From positions 13,223,001 to 13,287,000 of the forward strand of contig CATIUR010000006.1 in assembly GCA_949592205.1 (NCBI GenBank): a stretch of DNA of 64,000 nt, given 5' to 3'. The position numbers and the translations under genes are program-made. The notes below the pieces were generated by a model. The model ran no database searches and was not told where the DNA came from. It was given only the letters and a program-made list of their open reading frames with translations. This DNA comes from Helichrysum umbraculigerum (Eukaryota; Streptophyta; Magnoliopsida; Asterales; Asteraceae). Positions 1 through 9,276 of this stretch are shown piece after piece. Positions within the stretch are counted from its first letter, which is position 1; each line of letters opens with the position of its first letter.

Positions 1-1
1 T

Positions 2-1378
2 GACAAACAATTCGAAATCAGACCTAACGGGATTAGGTATTTCTCAAACCGAATATGGTTACCTAGTTTTGGGAACCTAAGAGACTTGGTGATGGACGAG
101 GCTCACAAGTCTAAATATTCTGTTCATCCGGGATCCGATAAGATGTACCACGGTATCAAGGAATTTTATTGGTGGCCAAACATGAAAGCCGAAATCGCCA
201 CTTATGTCAGCAAGTGTCTTACTTGCTCGAAAGTCAAAACCGAACATCAGAAACCTCCTGGTTTACTCCAACAACCTGAAATCCCTGAATGGAAATGGGA
301 TCAAATTGCCATGGATTTCATAACCAAACTACCCAAGTCATCGAACGGTTGCGATACCATTTGGGTGATCGTTGACCGCCTCACTAAATCAGCTCATTTC
401 CTGGCAATCAAGGAAAGCGATAAAATGGAACGCCTTACACAAATCTACATCAAGGAAATCGTTTCTCATCACGGTGTTCCAATCTCGATCATCTCTGATA
501 GAGATGCCCGTTTCACCTCTCACTTTTGGCAATCACTTCAGAAAGCATTGGGTACCCGTCTCGATATGAGTACCGCGTACCATCCTCAAACCGATGGCCA
601 AAGTGAACGAACCATTCAGACCCTGGAAGATATGCTACGCGCCTGCGTAGTTGATTTCGGTACAAACTGGGAAAAACATCTACCGTTGTGCGAATTTTCG
701 TACAATAACAGTTATCACGCATGCATTAAGACTGCACCCTTTGAGGCACTGTACGGTCGTAAGTGCCGATCACCGATCTGTTGGACTGAGGTGGGAGATA
801 GTCAACTCACTGGTCCTGAACTCATACACGCCACCACTGAGAAAATTGTGGAAATCCAAAACAGACTCAAGGCCGCACGTGATCGTCAGAAAAGTTATGC
901 TGACGTGAGACGCAAACCACTCGAGTTCCAAGTTGGGGGCCGAGTTCTCTTAAAAGTATCGCCTTGGAAAGGCGTCATCCGTTTTGGCAAACGCGGGAAG
1001 TTAAATCCCAGATACATCGGGCCTTTTGAGATCCTTGAAAGGATTGGCCCCGTAGCTTATCGATTGCAGCTGCCATCCGAACTCAGCAGCGTGCACCCTA
1101 CTTTTCATATCTCAAATTTGAAGAAGTGTCTGTCTGATGAGACACTTATTATTCCATTAGATGAAATTCGTGTTGACGATAAACTTCATTTCGTTGAGGA
1201 ACCCGCTGAAATTATGGACCGTGAGGTCAAACAACTGAAACAAAGTCGTATTCCCATTGTAAAGGTCAGATGGAATTCGCGGCGTGGTCCGGAATTCACC
1301 TGGGAACGAGAAGACCAAATGCGACTCAAATATCCTCAACTCTTCACTGATTCCACATCAAACACGACCTCGAGCTAA
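2..1378 (+). CDS. Ty3/gypsy pol C-terminus: integrase with chromodomain (5' partial)
   Basis: The frame is open from base 2 with no stop before TAA at 1376-1378, so the first ATG (86) is internal and the true start is off the window. In order: an HHCC zinc-binding module (DEAH, VHPG, then CLTC), then the integrase core with DDE residues in IAMDFI, ISDRDARF and GQSERTIQTLEDML. A GPY/F-type module follows (YIGPFEILERIGPVAYRL), then a C-terminal chromodomain (EEPAEIMDREVKQL through WERE and the final YPQLF). In this family integrase inserts cDNA into chromatin, and the chromodomain is thought to steer it to histone marks. No disruption is visible, so this is the only apparently intact enzyme domain in the window. 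It could serve defective relatives in trans, but RT and protease cannot be judged. Confidence 0.95.
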   Translation, partial: DKQFEIRPNGIRYFSNRIWLPSFGNLRDLVMDEAHKSKYSVHPGSDKMYHGIKEFYWWPNMKAEIATYVSKCLTCSKVKTEHQKPPGLLQQPEIPEWKWDQIAMDFITKLPKSSNGCDTIWVIVDRLTKSAHFLAIKESDKMERLTQIYIKEIVSHHGVPISIISDRDARFTSHFWQSLQKALGTRLDMSTAYHPQTDGQSERTIQTLEDMLRACVVDFGTNWEKHLPLCEFSYNNSYHACIKTAPFEALYGRKCRSPICWTEVGDSQLTGPELIHATTEKIVEIQNRLKAARDRQKSYADVRRKPLEFQVGGRVLLKVSPWKGVIRFGKRGKLNPRYIGPFEILERIGPVAYRLQLPSELSSVHPTFHISNLKKCLSDETLIIPLDEIRVDDKLHFVEEPAEIMDREVKQLKQSRIPIVKVRWNSRRGPEFTWEREDQMRLKYPQLFTDSTSNTTSS

Positions 1379-1412
1379 ATTTCGGGACGAAATTCTTCTA
1401 ACAGGGGGAGAA
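1379..1412 (+). promoter_or_regulatory. Pre-PPT palindrome and polypurine tract
   Basis: Directly after the pol stop lies ATTTCGGGACGAAAT (1379-1393), an inverted repeat ATTTCG/CGAAAT around GGA. The purine run ACAGGGGGAGAA (1401-1412) then abuts the LTR at 1413. The purine run is the expected plus-strand primer for reverse transcription. The palindrome recurs at the same place in the two gag-only elements, once with a paired base change. Confidence 0.85.
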
Positions 1413-2297
1413 TGTAACACCCGCCAAATTAGGACTAGTAATTAGTACCTAATCATATGTTAATACATATAATTAGTTCCTGGTTAGGCTAATTAATGTA
1501 TCGAATTATATATATTGTTGAATATATACGAAAATGCGATTTGATTAAATCGTACGCAATTTAAATCGGATGCAATTCGATTCAATTTAATACGGACGTT
1601 GGTGATCAACTTTATTAAATAGCACTTTTATATCCAAAATATTATTTTGATAATATTTCGTATTCATTCGTATCGTACAAACCGAACTTACACGATTTAA
1701 AACATTAAACCGCGCAAACCAAATAAACAAGCTTACATCTTATAACTCATATAAATTAGTTTGTAAAATATTCAAACAATATATCGCGTAATAAATCGTA
1801 TTTTAAAACTTGTAATTAAAATGTAAATAATTATTTAACGATTAAACGACGGAGCAAACGAACACCGCACGGAGTGGGAACGCGGGGCGAAAATGGGAGG
1901 ATAACCTCCCATTCCCACCTCTTCTTTCTTTCATTTCACCCATCACTTCTCTCTCTCTCTTTCCTTTTCTCTCTTTCACCAAAACACCCAAAACTATTAA
2001 AATCGCAAAATACTACCACGAAACACGACCGGATCACAAATATTTTTAGAGATTCACGACCACCTCGCGACGATCTACAACGCTACCTTTCCGGATTTTC
2101 ATTTCGGCAAATTGTAAGTTTCCGACAAAATCCCGAAATCTCTCGATTCTTAGTATTTTTCAATTGTGGTTGTTTATATAACTAGTATATGTCCATTACA
2201 ATGTATAGAACACGAAATTTCAGCTGAAAACGAGTTTAAAACGGAATTTTGGCCGGAAAAACCTTAACAGCCGGACTTTCTGGTCTGATGTTCTTCC

Positions 2298-2585
2298 ATG
2301 CGACACAAGCCTTGTGTCGCATGTTGTGTCGTATTTTGGCCTTTGTGTCGCATAAAATCCCTTGTGTCGTACCTTATGTCGTACCAAAGATTTAGTGTCG
2401 CAAGTCTTGCGACACAACCACTATGTCGCATACCCCATACGACACAATCACTATGTCGCTGTTGAATCAGCATCTCGCATCCATGCGACACAACCCTTGT
2501 GTCGTATGGACATTGTGTCGCACTCCTATGCGACACAACCCTTGTGTCGCATAACATCTTTAGTGTCGCATATTGTGTCGCAAAA
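2298..2585 (+). repeat. GCGACACAA/TTGTGTCGC palindrome array in LTR
   Basis: About ten copies of GCGACACAA or its reverse complement TTGTGTCGC (with TACGACACAA variants) alternate so that many neighbours form hairpins, for example GCGACACAAGCCTTGTGTCGC broken as GCGACACAA-GCC-TTGTGTCGC. The related LTRs at 36428, 19236 and 55159 carry the same motif class at the same relative position. Confidence 0.85.
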
Positions 2586-3109
2586 CACAGAAAACTCAGA
2601 TTTTTACTAAGTGTCGAGACCTAAAATTTTAACACCTGATTTTACCTAAATTCGGATCCAGATGCGTTTTTCGTCAAAGCAATATAGTAGAAATAAAAAT
2701 TTTCCAAGCTGACCTGGCAGCTCGACCCCAGCCAGGGGCTCTGCCCCTTGGACCCCGCTACCAGGGGCGCTGCCCCCGGACCCCCGTACTTAGATTCCGT
2801 AACGGCTTCTAAAACACAATCGAAACACATTGTTCAAAGTAAAACGCCACGAAATCACAATAATAATAGTTGAGATTATTATTACAAATCCATCACCAAC
2901 GGGCCGTACACGTTTTCAAACACTTATCAAATCAATCAAATCGAAGTAAGTTGGACATATATAGTTGTGTAACAACTACAAGGGTGATCTTTTGAGATAC
3001 CCAATCATGATTATAACCATCGCGTGTCGTGGACACCCTCAGGTTACAAGTCGTTGGACTTCATTTCTCGCTAATCAACTTACGTTTGTTTAAACGCATT
3101 CAGACTCAG

Positions 3110-3670
3110 GTGAGTCTCATAGCCCCATCTTTTACTGTTTTACTCAGGGGTGTGATATACTGCTCAAACTTTTAACATGTGAACGCAAGTACCAACTTTT
3201 CATATACTACATGAGTTTTTCGAAACTAATCATTTAAAGTCCTCCGTCAGCATAGTTGTTAATACGTTGTAGCGTGAATATTAGTATATGGTACCATATA
3301 GGATTGACCCTCCTCGTCCGGGTTAGCAAGCACTAACCGGGTAAACGGACGTACTAATATTTGGGAAGACGAATGTTGATTAGGCATTCGTGGAGGCACC
3401 TCGCCCGGAATTCTCTATAGGGGACCCGGCCCTCGAGTTAAGCTCAACTATGTGCTCATGGCTGTATACACGATGATTATCATTTAATTGCTGGATGCAA
3501 TTCATTATTTAATTGCTGGATGCAATTCATTATTTAATTGCTGGATGCAATTCATTATTTTATTGCTGGATGCAATACATTATTTAAATCTTGCGGTTCA
3601 TACGATATAACTTGATTTCAAACCTGTGAGCTCACCAGCTTTATAGCTGACCTTTTAGCATATATCGCAG
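3110..3670 (+). other. Putative LTR-embedded intron (donor to acceptor cassette)
   Basis: ACTCAG|GTGAGT (GT at 3110-3111) is a near-consensus splice donor, followed by AGCCCC, TTTTACTG and GGGG that can form a stem-loop. Toward the 3' end are CTCAC, the hairpin CAGCT-TTAT-AGCTG, a branch-like CTGAC, TTTTAG and ATATCGCAG|GT (AG at 3669-3670). The order recurs in all Tekay-type LTRs of this window. Splicing itself is inferred. Confidence 0.55.
3483..3582 (+). repeat. 25-bp tandem hairpin repeat, four copies
   Basis: Four tandem units begin near 3483, 3508, 3533 and 3558. Each contains AATTGC-TGGAT-GCAATT, a 6-bp stem with a 5-nt loop. The related LTR at 36428 has about one unit (near 38515), so copy number varies between copies of the family. 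Confidence 0.9.
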
Positions 3671-3957
3671 GTACCCAGCAGTAGGATGTTTCTGCTTCAG
3701 GATTTAGCTCGAGTCAGCATACAGAAGTTTGAGATTTTCTTGCATTAGTATATTTTGTATAAGTACTTATGTACTGAAATCTCATTTTATTTAACTCGAG
3801 CTATGTAAAGCTTTAAATGTTGTAAACATTTCGGTTATCAATATATTTTGTTAAAACGACGCATATAGAGTCGTTTGCTATTTATCTTGGTGCTTTGTTA
3901 TTGATTAGTAACACCCAAATCAAGCTTCCGCAAATCACCAAATTTGGGGGTGTTACA

Positions 3958-4802
3958 TCAAAGCCGTACGAATAAAATTAGGACTGTGATTGATCGATTA
4001 GAGGTTGAATTTGAGGTATTTGATTGATTCGAAGGACTCGGAAGCTTCAAGTTGATTCATTTTGTTGCTGTTTGACGTTATTTGATTGATTTGGACGAAT
4101 TACGATATCTTTTGATTTCAAATTGCTTCGGATTTGAGGAATTTTATCAAAATTAGCAGGTGATTATCGTTGTACGTAATTCTGTGATCATAATTCATCT
4201 GAATTTGATCAAATTTTCTCATTTTTCTCTTTTGATTGTTTACGTACTTATCGTCAAAGTGTACGGATTCATAAATTTGACGGTAAAAGATCAAATTGAG
4301 TAGATACGAGTATCAGAAATTGAATTCCGAGCTCAGTGATATAAATTTTAGCAAAAACGAGCTAAAATTGAAGATTTTACGACACTTTTACACTTTTGGA
4401 AATTTCATCCGTGATTAGTATTCCGACTATTATGATAACCGTTTTTCTCCGTGATTGTATCTGGGTGATCCGATAATAAGCTATTGTCGCATGAACAGTA
4501 TTTGATTATTCACGGACTTGTATTCGCGGATTGTGATTGACGGATTCTCATTGACGGATTGTGTTATTGTCGTATAAACAGTACTTTGTTATTCACGGGT
4601 TGTTATTATCGGAATCAGAATTCACGGAGAGTTGGTATTGATGGAGTATTGGTTAAGGTTTGTTATCAACGGATTGTGATTCACGCATAAGTCATATTCT
4701 CGGACTACTGGTTATTCTCGAAAGCTGCTATTCTCGGAATTTCTTATTCTCGGAAGTTGGTATTCTCGGATTAAGTGTGAAATTTTTCTAAGTATTTTCA
4801 AA
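3958..4802 (+). other. Leader of the pol-less copia-like element
   Basis: No ORF of note. It has diffuse direct repeats: GACGGATT or GCGGATTGTG near 4530-4565 and five TATTCTCGGA-like units at 4690-4775. ATTGTCGCATGAACAGTA (4484-4501) and ATTGTCGTATAAACAGTA (4566-4583) are related to the ATTGTCGCA palindrome in this element's own LTR (9356-9395). Confidence 0.6.
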
Positions 4803-6641
4803 ATGGCACATGTGAATTGGCAAGCTATGATGAAGAGTGAATAAGAGACTGGAACTACAACCAAATCACCAAAGTTCTTATGTCAGAATGATTATGATGA
4901 TTGGCGGTATCGGTTTGAGTCGTTTATTGCTCTATATGATCCAGATCTAATGATTCCTATCTTGGAGCAATACATTCATCCTAGAGCTGAAGGAATTTAT
5001 AGGGATAATAATCCTCCTCCCAAGTCACTCAAAATGATGACTTCTGATGAAAGGAAAGAACATGATCGAGACAAGAAAGCTAAGTCGGTTATCTTTATGA
5101 GTCTTCCTAGTGATGTTCTTGCTGGATGGAAAGATTTGAATACGGCATATGAGCTTTATAAGGCAATGGAGAAACGTTTTGCTGGCAATGACAAGTTGAA
5201 GAAAAGTAGTGACTTGTTAAAGAAGCAATGGGATGTATTTACATGCATGCCAAATGAATCTTTTAATGACTTAATTGTCCGATATTCCCAGTTAATTAGT
5301 GAGCTTAAAAGACATGGTTTGATTTTGGAACGTCTTGAAATCAATGAGAAGTTGATTGAAGCCTTACCTTCAAGGTGGGATATTAAGGCTAACATTTTGA
5401 TGGAAGATGAATCATTGGGTGAATATGCATATGAAGATTTGATCAACTAATTGCAAGTATATGATGTTTCTTTACAGAAAAAGGAGACTGGAAAATTAAT
5501 GCAATATTCTCAATTTGGTTCTAAGAAAGCTTCAGAAACAACGGCTTTGTTCTCTGGTTCTGAGACATTCAATGTTGGGAATTCTAGTGGAGCTACAGGT
5601 GGCTATTCTAGTTATGGATTTTATGGATCTGGAAGTGCTTCTGCTACCAATCATCAACAACAAAATTCTAACCAACATGTTTCAAAGATTACCGAAGATC
5701 ATGCAACTATTGTCACAGCTTTTCTTTCATCATATGAGGCGTTTATTTCTGGAAAGGTTGGGAATGTAGACTTGACAGAAGAGGATTACGATCAGTTACA
5801 CCCAGACGATCTTGAAGAAATGGATCTTCAATGGAATCTTGCTATGCTAACAAGAAAGGTCAAGAAGTTTCTTCAAAGAACTGGAAAAAGCAAGTTGGGG
5901 GATAAACCAGGATTTGATAAATCAAAGGTTCGGTGTTACAACTGTCAGAATTTGGGACACTTTGCTCGAGAATGTGAGAAAAGCAAAGCACCTACTTCTG
6001 GTTTCACTAAGCCTTCCACCTCCAAAACTTATTCTTCTTCAACTCAACCATAATTTTCTGGAAAAGATACAGCTCCTGCTCCCACATCATCAGCACTGGT
6101 TTCCATAGTAGATGAATTCTATGATTGGAGTGCGCATGTGGAGGAATATTCTCAAAACCAAGCTTTCACGACAAATGTCTCTGAGGTTGATTCTTCTCCA
6201 TTTGAACAAATTTGTTCAAAATGTACTCACTTGAGTGATCAACTCAGTCTTTACCAAACTCAAAATCAACAGCTCTTAACTGACATTGAATTGGTTAAAA
6301 ATCAAAATAAGGAGTTGGTTGAAAACAACAAGCTTTTAAATAAGCGTTTTGAGTCAACTGATGTTGAGACTCATGATTTGAAAGCTAAAATTTTAAATCA
6401 GCAATCCATCATAAACAGTTATTTGACTGAGATGGATTTACTTAAACAAGAAAAATCTGAAGCTGAATCTAAAATTTTAGATCTTGAAAGGCAATTGTTG
6501 AATGTTTCTACATCAGCAGTGGTCTTTGATGAAATTATCCATAAACAGCGTTTAAATACTAAATCTAAATCTGGTATTGGATATCAAAATGATTTTCAAG
6601 AAAAAACCACTTATTTGTTGTATTTCTCCAAGAAAGAATGA
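4803..6641 (+). pseudogene. Copia-type gag with CCHC knuckle and coiled coil, three in-frame stops
   Basis: One frame runs from ATG 4803 (MAHVNWQAMM) to TGA 6639-6641, broken by TAA at 4842, 5448 and 6051. The N-terminal part is the UBN2/gag capsid-like domain of plant Ty1/copia (NDYDDWRYRFESF, then VIFMSLPSDVLAG, DLIVRYSQLISELK and LPSRWD). A central LHPDDLEEMDLQWNLAML segment precedes the zinc knuckle CYNCQNLGHFAREC (C-x2-C-x4-H-x4-C). After the third stop a heptad-like, Q/K/E/L-rich coiled coil follows (about 6235-6510). Gag would build the particle and bind RNA. There are three nonsense changes but no frameshift, suggesting point-mutation decay. In autonomous relatives protease would follow the GIGYQND-like segment near 6580; here gag ends within about 20 codons. 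Confidence 0.85.
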
Positions 6642-7387
6642 GTTACTACTTAGCTGGTTTAATGTCAGCTTTGGTGCTCAACATTCCGTATAACTTTTCA
6701 AGATATGTTTTTGAGAATTTGGTTGGGAACATCAACGAATATGGGTTTTTCATGTATCCACGATTTCTTCAACTGATTTTTGATCAACATATTCAAGGAA
6801 TTACTTATCATGGAGATATTTTGCATTACACTCCGATTCCAAAAAGGGTGTTTGCTGACTGTAACGGTTATCGTGGTAAAGCTACACCACCAACTGTTGA
6901 TCTTTTTGGACATGTAATTGATGAAGATTTTCTTCCACCTCAGATAGATATTCAAATGGATTCAGATGATGATAATGAAGAAGTTTTGTCTGAGGGGGAG
7001 CCAGAACATGAGGAAGAACTTGCTATCAATGAACTTCCAGAAGATCATGAGGTTGATAATTCTGTTAAACAAAACCTTGATGCTAGTGATGAGGTTGAAT
7101 CATCTAGTTCTGAGTATGAGGAACCTATTCGTCCCAATACTATTGAAGAATCAATAGCATCTCAAAGACTGACTGAAGAACGGATAGAAAAGGAAAGACA
7201 AGATTTGAGACGTCAACGAGAAGAGGCCCAGGATCCTGAGTATGTACCTGAGCCTAGATCTACTCAAAGAAGGAAACTGATTGTAACAAGAACCTTTTCT
7301 TTTGAGACTGGATCTTCATCTACTTCTTTACCTGTGACTTCATCAAAGGCTACTTTTTCTGTTTCTCTACCTGTATCTTCTCTATAA
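6638..7387 (+). CDS. Accessory ORF, N-terminal part (longin-like retroelement ORF)
   Basis: ATG 6638 overlaps the gag stop as ATGA, a layout that could allow coupled reinitiation. The first 100 residues form a compact segment (MSYYLAGLMSALVL, GFFMYPRFLQLIFDQHI, TPIPKRVFADCNGY). I recall related proteins in composite genomes labelled longin-like, but I cannot verify this. Acidic disordered sequence follows (residues 108-180, rich in D/E/S), then an arginine-rich stretch and a Ser/Thr tail. The stop at 7385-7387 falls in low-complexity Ser/Thr sequence and the next frame continues the same composition, so this and 7417-9246 were probably one protein of about 870 residues split by an indel. Function unknown; it occupies the place of pol. 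Confidence 0.6.
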   Translation: MSYYLAGLMSALVLNIPYNFSRYVFENLVGNINEYGFFMYPRFLQLIFDQHIQGITYHGDILHYTPIPKRVFADCNGYRGKATPPTVDLFGHVIDEDFLPPQIDIQMDSDDDNEEVLSEGEPEHEEELAINELPEDHEVDNSVKQNLDASDEVESSSSEYEEPIRPNTIEESIASQRLTEERIEKERQDLRRQREEAQDPEYVPEPRSTQRRKLIVTRTFSFETGSSSTSLPVTSSKATFSVSLPVSSL

Positions 7388-7416
7388 CTTCATCAGCAAT
7401 ATCTTCTTCTGCATCT

Positions 7417-9246
7417 ATGCCTGTCATTTCTTCTACAACTGGTATTTCTACTTCTATTCCTATTTCCTCATCAATACCTGTTTCTTCATCTTCTGTAGCT
7501 GCTGGAACTTCATCCACCACCACAGCTACTTCTACTATGAGTATGGCAGCTCTTGATGCTTCTCTTCAAAGAGTTGTTCTTCCATTAATGAGTGTGGTGG
7601 ATAAGTTGCGAGATGAGTTATTTCTTGCTTTGCAAAGAGTTGGCAATCAAGATGTTCTTATTGCTAATCAAGGGAAACTTATCAATCCTCAAACTTTGAG
7701 GATTGAATCACTTGAACAAGAGATCTTTCTTTTGAAAGAAAAATTAGGTGATCAGGGGGAGAATGTGCATGATGATGTTGACAATAGTGGAAATGATGGG
7801 GATCAGAATGATGGTGATGATCAAGGCAATGTTGATAATGTAAATGATCAAGGAAATGAAGGATTGAATGATGATGTTGATGATAATAATGATGGGAGTA
7901 CAGATGATTCTGATAATGATGGTGGACATGATGGTGATCCTCCTAATTTTTCTCAGGCAATTGTACTTGTTCAAAACGAGGACATGGAAGAACCCATGTA
8001 TGTTGAACCAATCAGTTTTGTTCCTCCTACTATGGTTTTGACTCCTGAACCAAGTTTTGAGAATATTGAATTTGATGATCTTGGTGTCAAAGACTTAGAT
8101 GATTTATACCTTGGAGATATGTTTGATGATATTGAAATCGATGAAACCTCTACATTTGAGCTTGGTGAATCTTCACGTAGATTTGATAAAGAAGAATTAT
8201 CAGATAGTGTTGAAGAGGAAGAGATTCTATGTCCTACTCTTTTAAATATTATCGTTGATGATTTGATTCCATTTGTGGAATTATGCAATAATGGAGATTA
8301 TGATTTTGATGAATTTGATGATTCAGATTTTCCACCTGGGTTTGAACCAGGAGATGATTATGTGCATATTGAAGATTGGGTGGATTCCGAAGATGAGTTA
8401 CATCCAAAAGGTATTTTTGAGCATGCTAATACTTTTACAAGTTCTTGTGACAGTTTTTGGATTAATTCATATGAAGAAAAAGTGCCAGAACGAACTTTTC
8501 CTTGGTGGTTTCCTAAACAACCTGAACAAAAGAAGTCACTCAAAGTTAAAAGATTTTTTAAAATACCTAAACGAGAGTGCTTTGGAAGGATAATCAGTTG
8601 GAAATACGATAATGACAATAAAGTCTTTACTGTAAAAAGAACTGATGGGCTTCAATATTTTCGTCGATCGTTCAAAGAATTGGAGAGGCTTCCAAAATGT
8701 GAGATAAATCATATTGCTCAAATCAACATTGTGAATCATTCAGAAAATGAATTAGTTGATTGGATGGCTGAAGCGTTATTTCGAGAATATAAGAAAGGAA
8801 AGTATACGTGGGTCAAAAAGGTATTTCCAAGAAGAAGGGTAGATAACTTTGATGTAGAGCCAATCTCTAATCAACCAAGAGTTGTTGTTACTTATCCAAG
8901 AGTGAAGTGTTTAAGAAAGATTCCTCTTGAAAAGCTTCCAATTAATTTTTCTAAGTTTGTTAGTTATTGGAGGTATAATGGAAGCACGGGAGAAGCAGAA
9001 ATTGGATGCTATGACAGAGACTACAAGGGAGATATTATGTGGAATCGAGAAACAATTGTATATGTGTTTGATCCCTTAAGTCTGATAAATTTGTCAAAGG
9101 ATGACTTGGAAGCTCTGATCAGAATTCCTATCACTTATGATGACGCTTATGATGATCAAGCTATGACGTTAAGGTTCCAACGAGTAGTTGAAGTGTGTTG
9201 CGCTCAGGGTATTTATGCTGGTTGCAATCTGCCAGGATATGTATGA
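7417..9246 (+). CDS. Accessory ORF, C-terminal part: Ser/Thr-rich, coiled-coil, acidic and folded regions
   Basis: An uninterrupted 609-codon frame. The first 45 residues are Ser/Thr-rich, then a short helical or coiled-coil region (residues 48-110, LQRVVLPLMSVVDKLRDEL through LEQEIFLLKEKL). A strongly acidic D/N/G tract follows (about 113-175), then more acidic sequence to about 330. From about residue 340 it looks folded. Two similar-looking motifs, ISWKYDNDNKVFTVKRTDG near residue 395 and VSYWRYNGSTGEAEIGCYD near 520, may be a repeated beta-rich unit. The frame ends 40 bases before the PPT. There are no RT, integrase or protease motifs. Survival of 609 codons while gag has three stops suggests later decay or selection on this ORF. 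Probably the 3' portion of the accessory protein begun at 6638. Confidence 0.6.
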   Translation: MPVISSTTGISTSIPISSSIPVSSSSVAAGTSSTTTATSTMSMAALDASLQRVVLPLMSVVDKLRDELFLALQRVGNQDVLIANQGKLINPQTLRIESLEQEIFLLKEKLGDQGENVHDDVDNSGNDGDQNDGDDQGNVDNVNDQGNEGLNDDVDDNNDGSTDDSDNDGGHDGDPPNFSQAIVLVQNEDMEEPMYVEPISFVPPTMVLTPEPSFENIEFDDLGVKDLDDLYLGDMFDDIEIDETSTFELGESSRRFDKEELSDSVEEEEILCPTLLNIIVDDLIPFVELCNNGDYDFDEFDDSDFPPGFEPGDDYVHIEDWVDSEDELHPKGIFEHANTFTSSCDSFWINSYEEKVPERTFPWWFPKQPEQKKSLKVKRFFKIPKRECFGRIISWKYDNDNKVFTVKRTDGLQYFRRSFKELERLPKCEINHIAQINIVNHSENELVDWMAEALFREYKKGKYTWVKKVFPRRRVDNFDVEPISNQPRVVVTYPRVKCLRKIPLEKLPINFSKFVSYWRYNGSTGEAEIGCYDRDYKGDIMWNRETIVYVFDPLSLINLSKDDLEALIRIPITYDDAYDDQAMTLRFQRVVEVCCAQGIYAGCNLPGYV

Positions 9247-9276
9247 AGCTCAAGTTTCAAGTAATCAAGCATTATC

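Larger units (their letters stand above)
1..3957 (+). mobile_element. 3' part of a Ty3/gypsy Tekay-type chromovirus (continues left of window)
   Basis: The left edge enters the pol gene of a plus-strand Ty3/gypsy element: integrase and chromodomain, a palindrome, a polypurine tract and a complete 3' LTR. The 5' LTR, gag, protease and RT lie outside the window. Base 3958 follows the terminal TGTTACA, so the 3' TSD would be TCAAA (3958-3962); its partner is not visible. A C-terminal chromodomain and a 2.5-kb LTR fit the Tekay/Del lineage. The visible pol is open, so this may be a recent copy. It seems to sit in the 5' leader of the pol-less copia-like element that follows. Confidence 0.9.
1413..3957 (+). 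mobile_element. 3' LTR of the Tekay-type element
   Basis: Runs from TGTAACACCCGCC to GGGGGTGTTACA, 2545 bp, bounded on the left by the PPT. A close relative is the solo LTR at 36428-38912, alignable by eye nearly end to end. It contains a CT-rich leader-like stretch (1915-1985), GCGACACAA palindromes (2298-2585), a donor-like CAG|GTGAGT (GT at 3110), a 25-bp hairpin repeat (3483-3582), an acceptor-like CGCAG (ends 3670) and a terminal GTAACACCC/GGGTGTTAC inverted repeat (3909-3956). Confidence 0.92.

Noticed and set aside
2220..2610. Cys/Arg/His-rich ORFs on both strands (also near 22639, 37283 and 56295)
   Set aside because: Artefacts of the GCGACACAA palindrome array, which is open in several frames.
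3958..4802. 5' LTR of the pol-less copia-like element
   Set aside because: No TG...CA boundary, PBS or match to the 3' LTR at 9289 beyond a short ATTGTCGCA motif; treated as leader.
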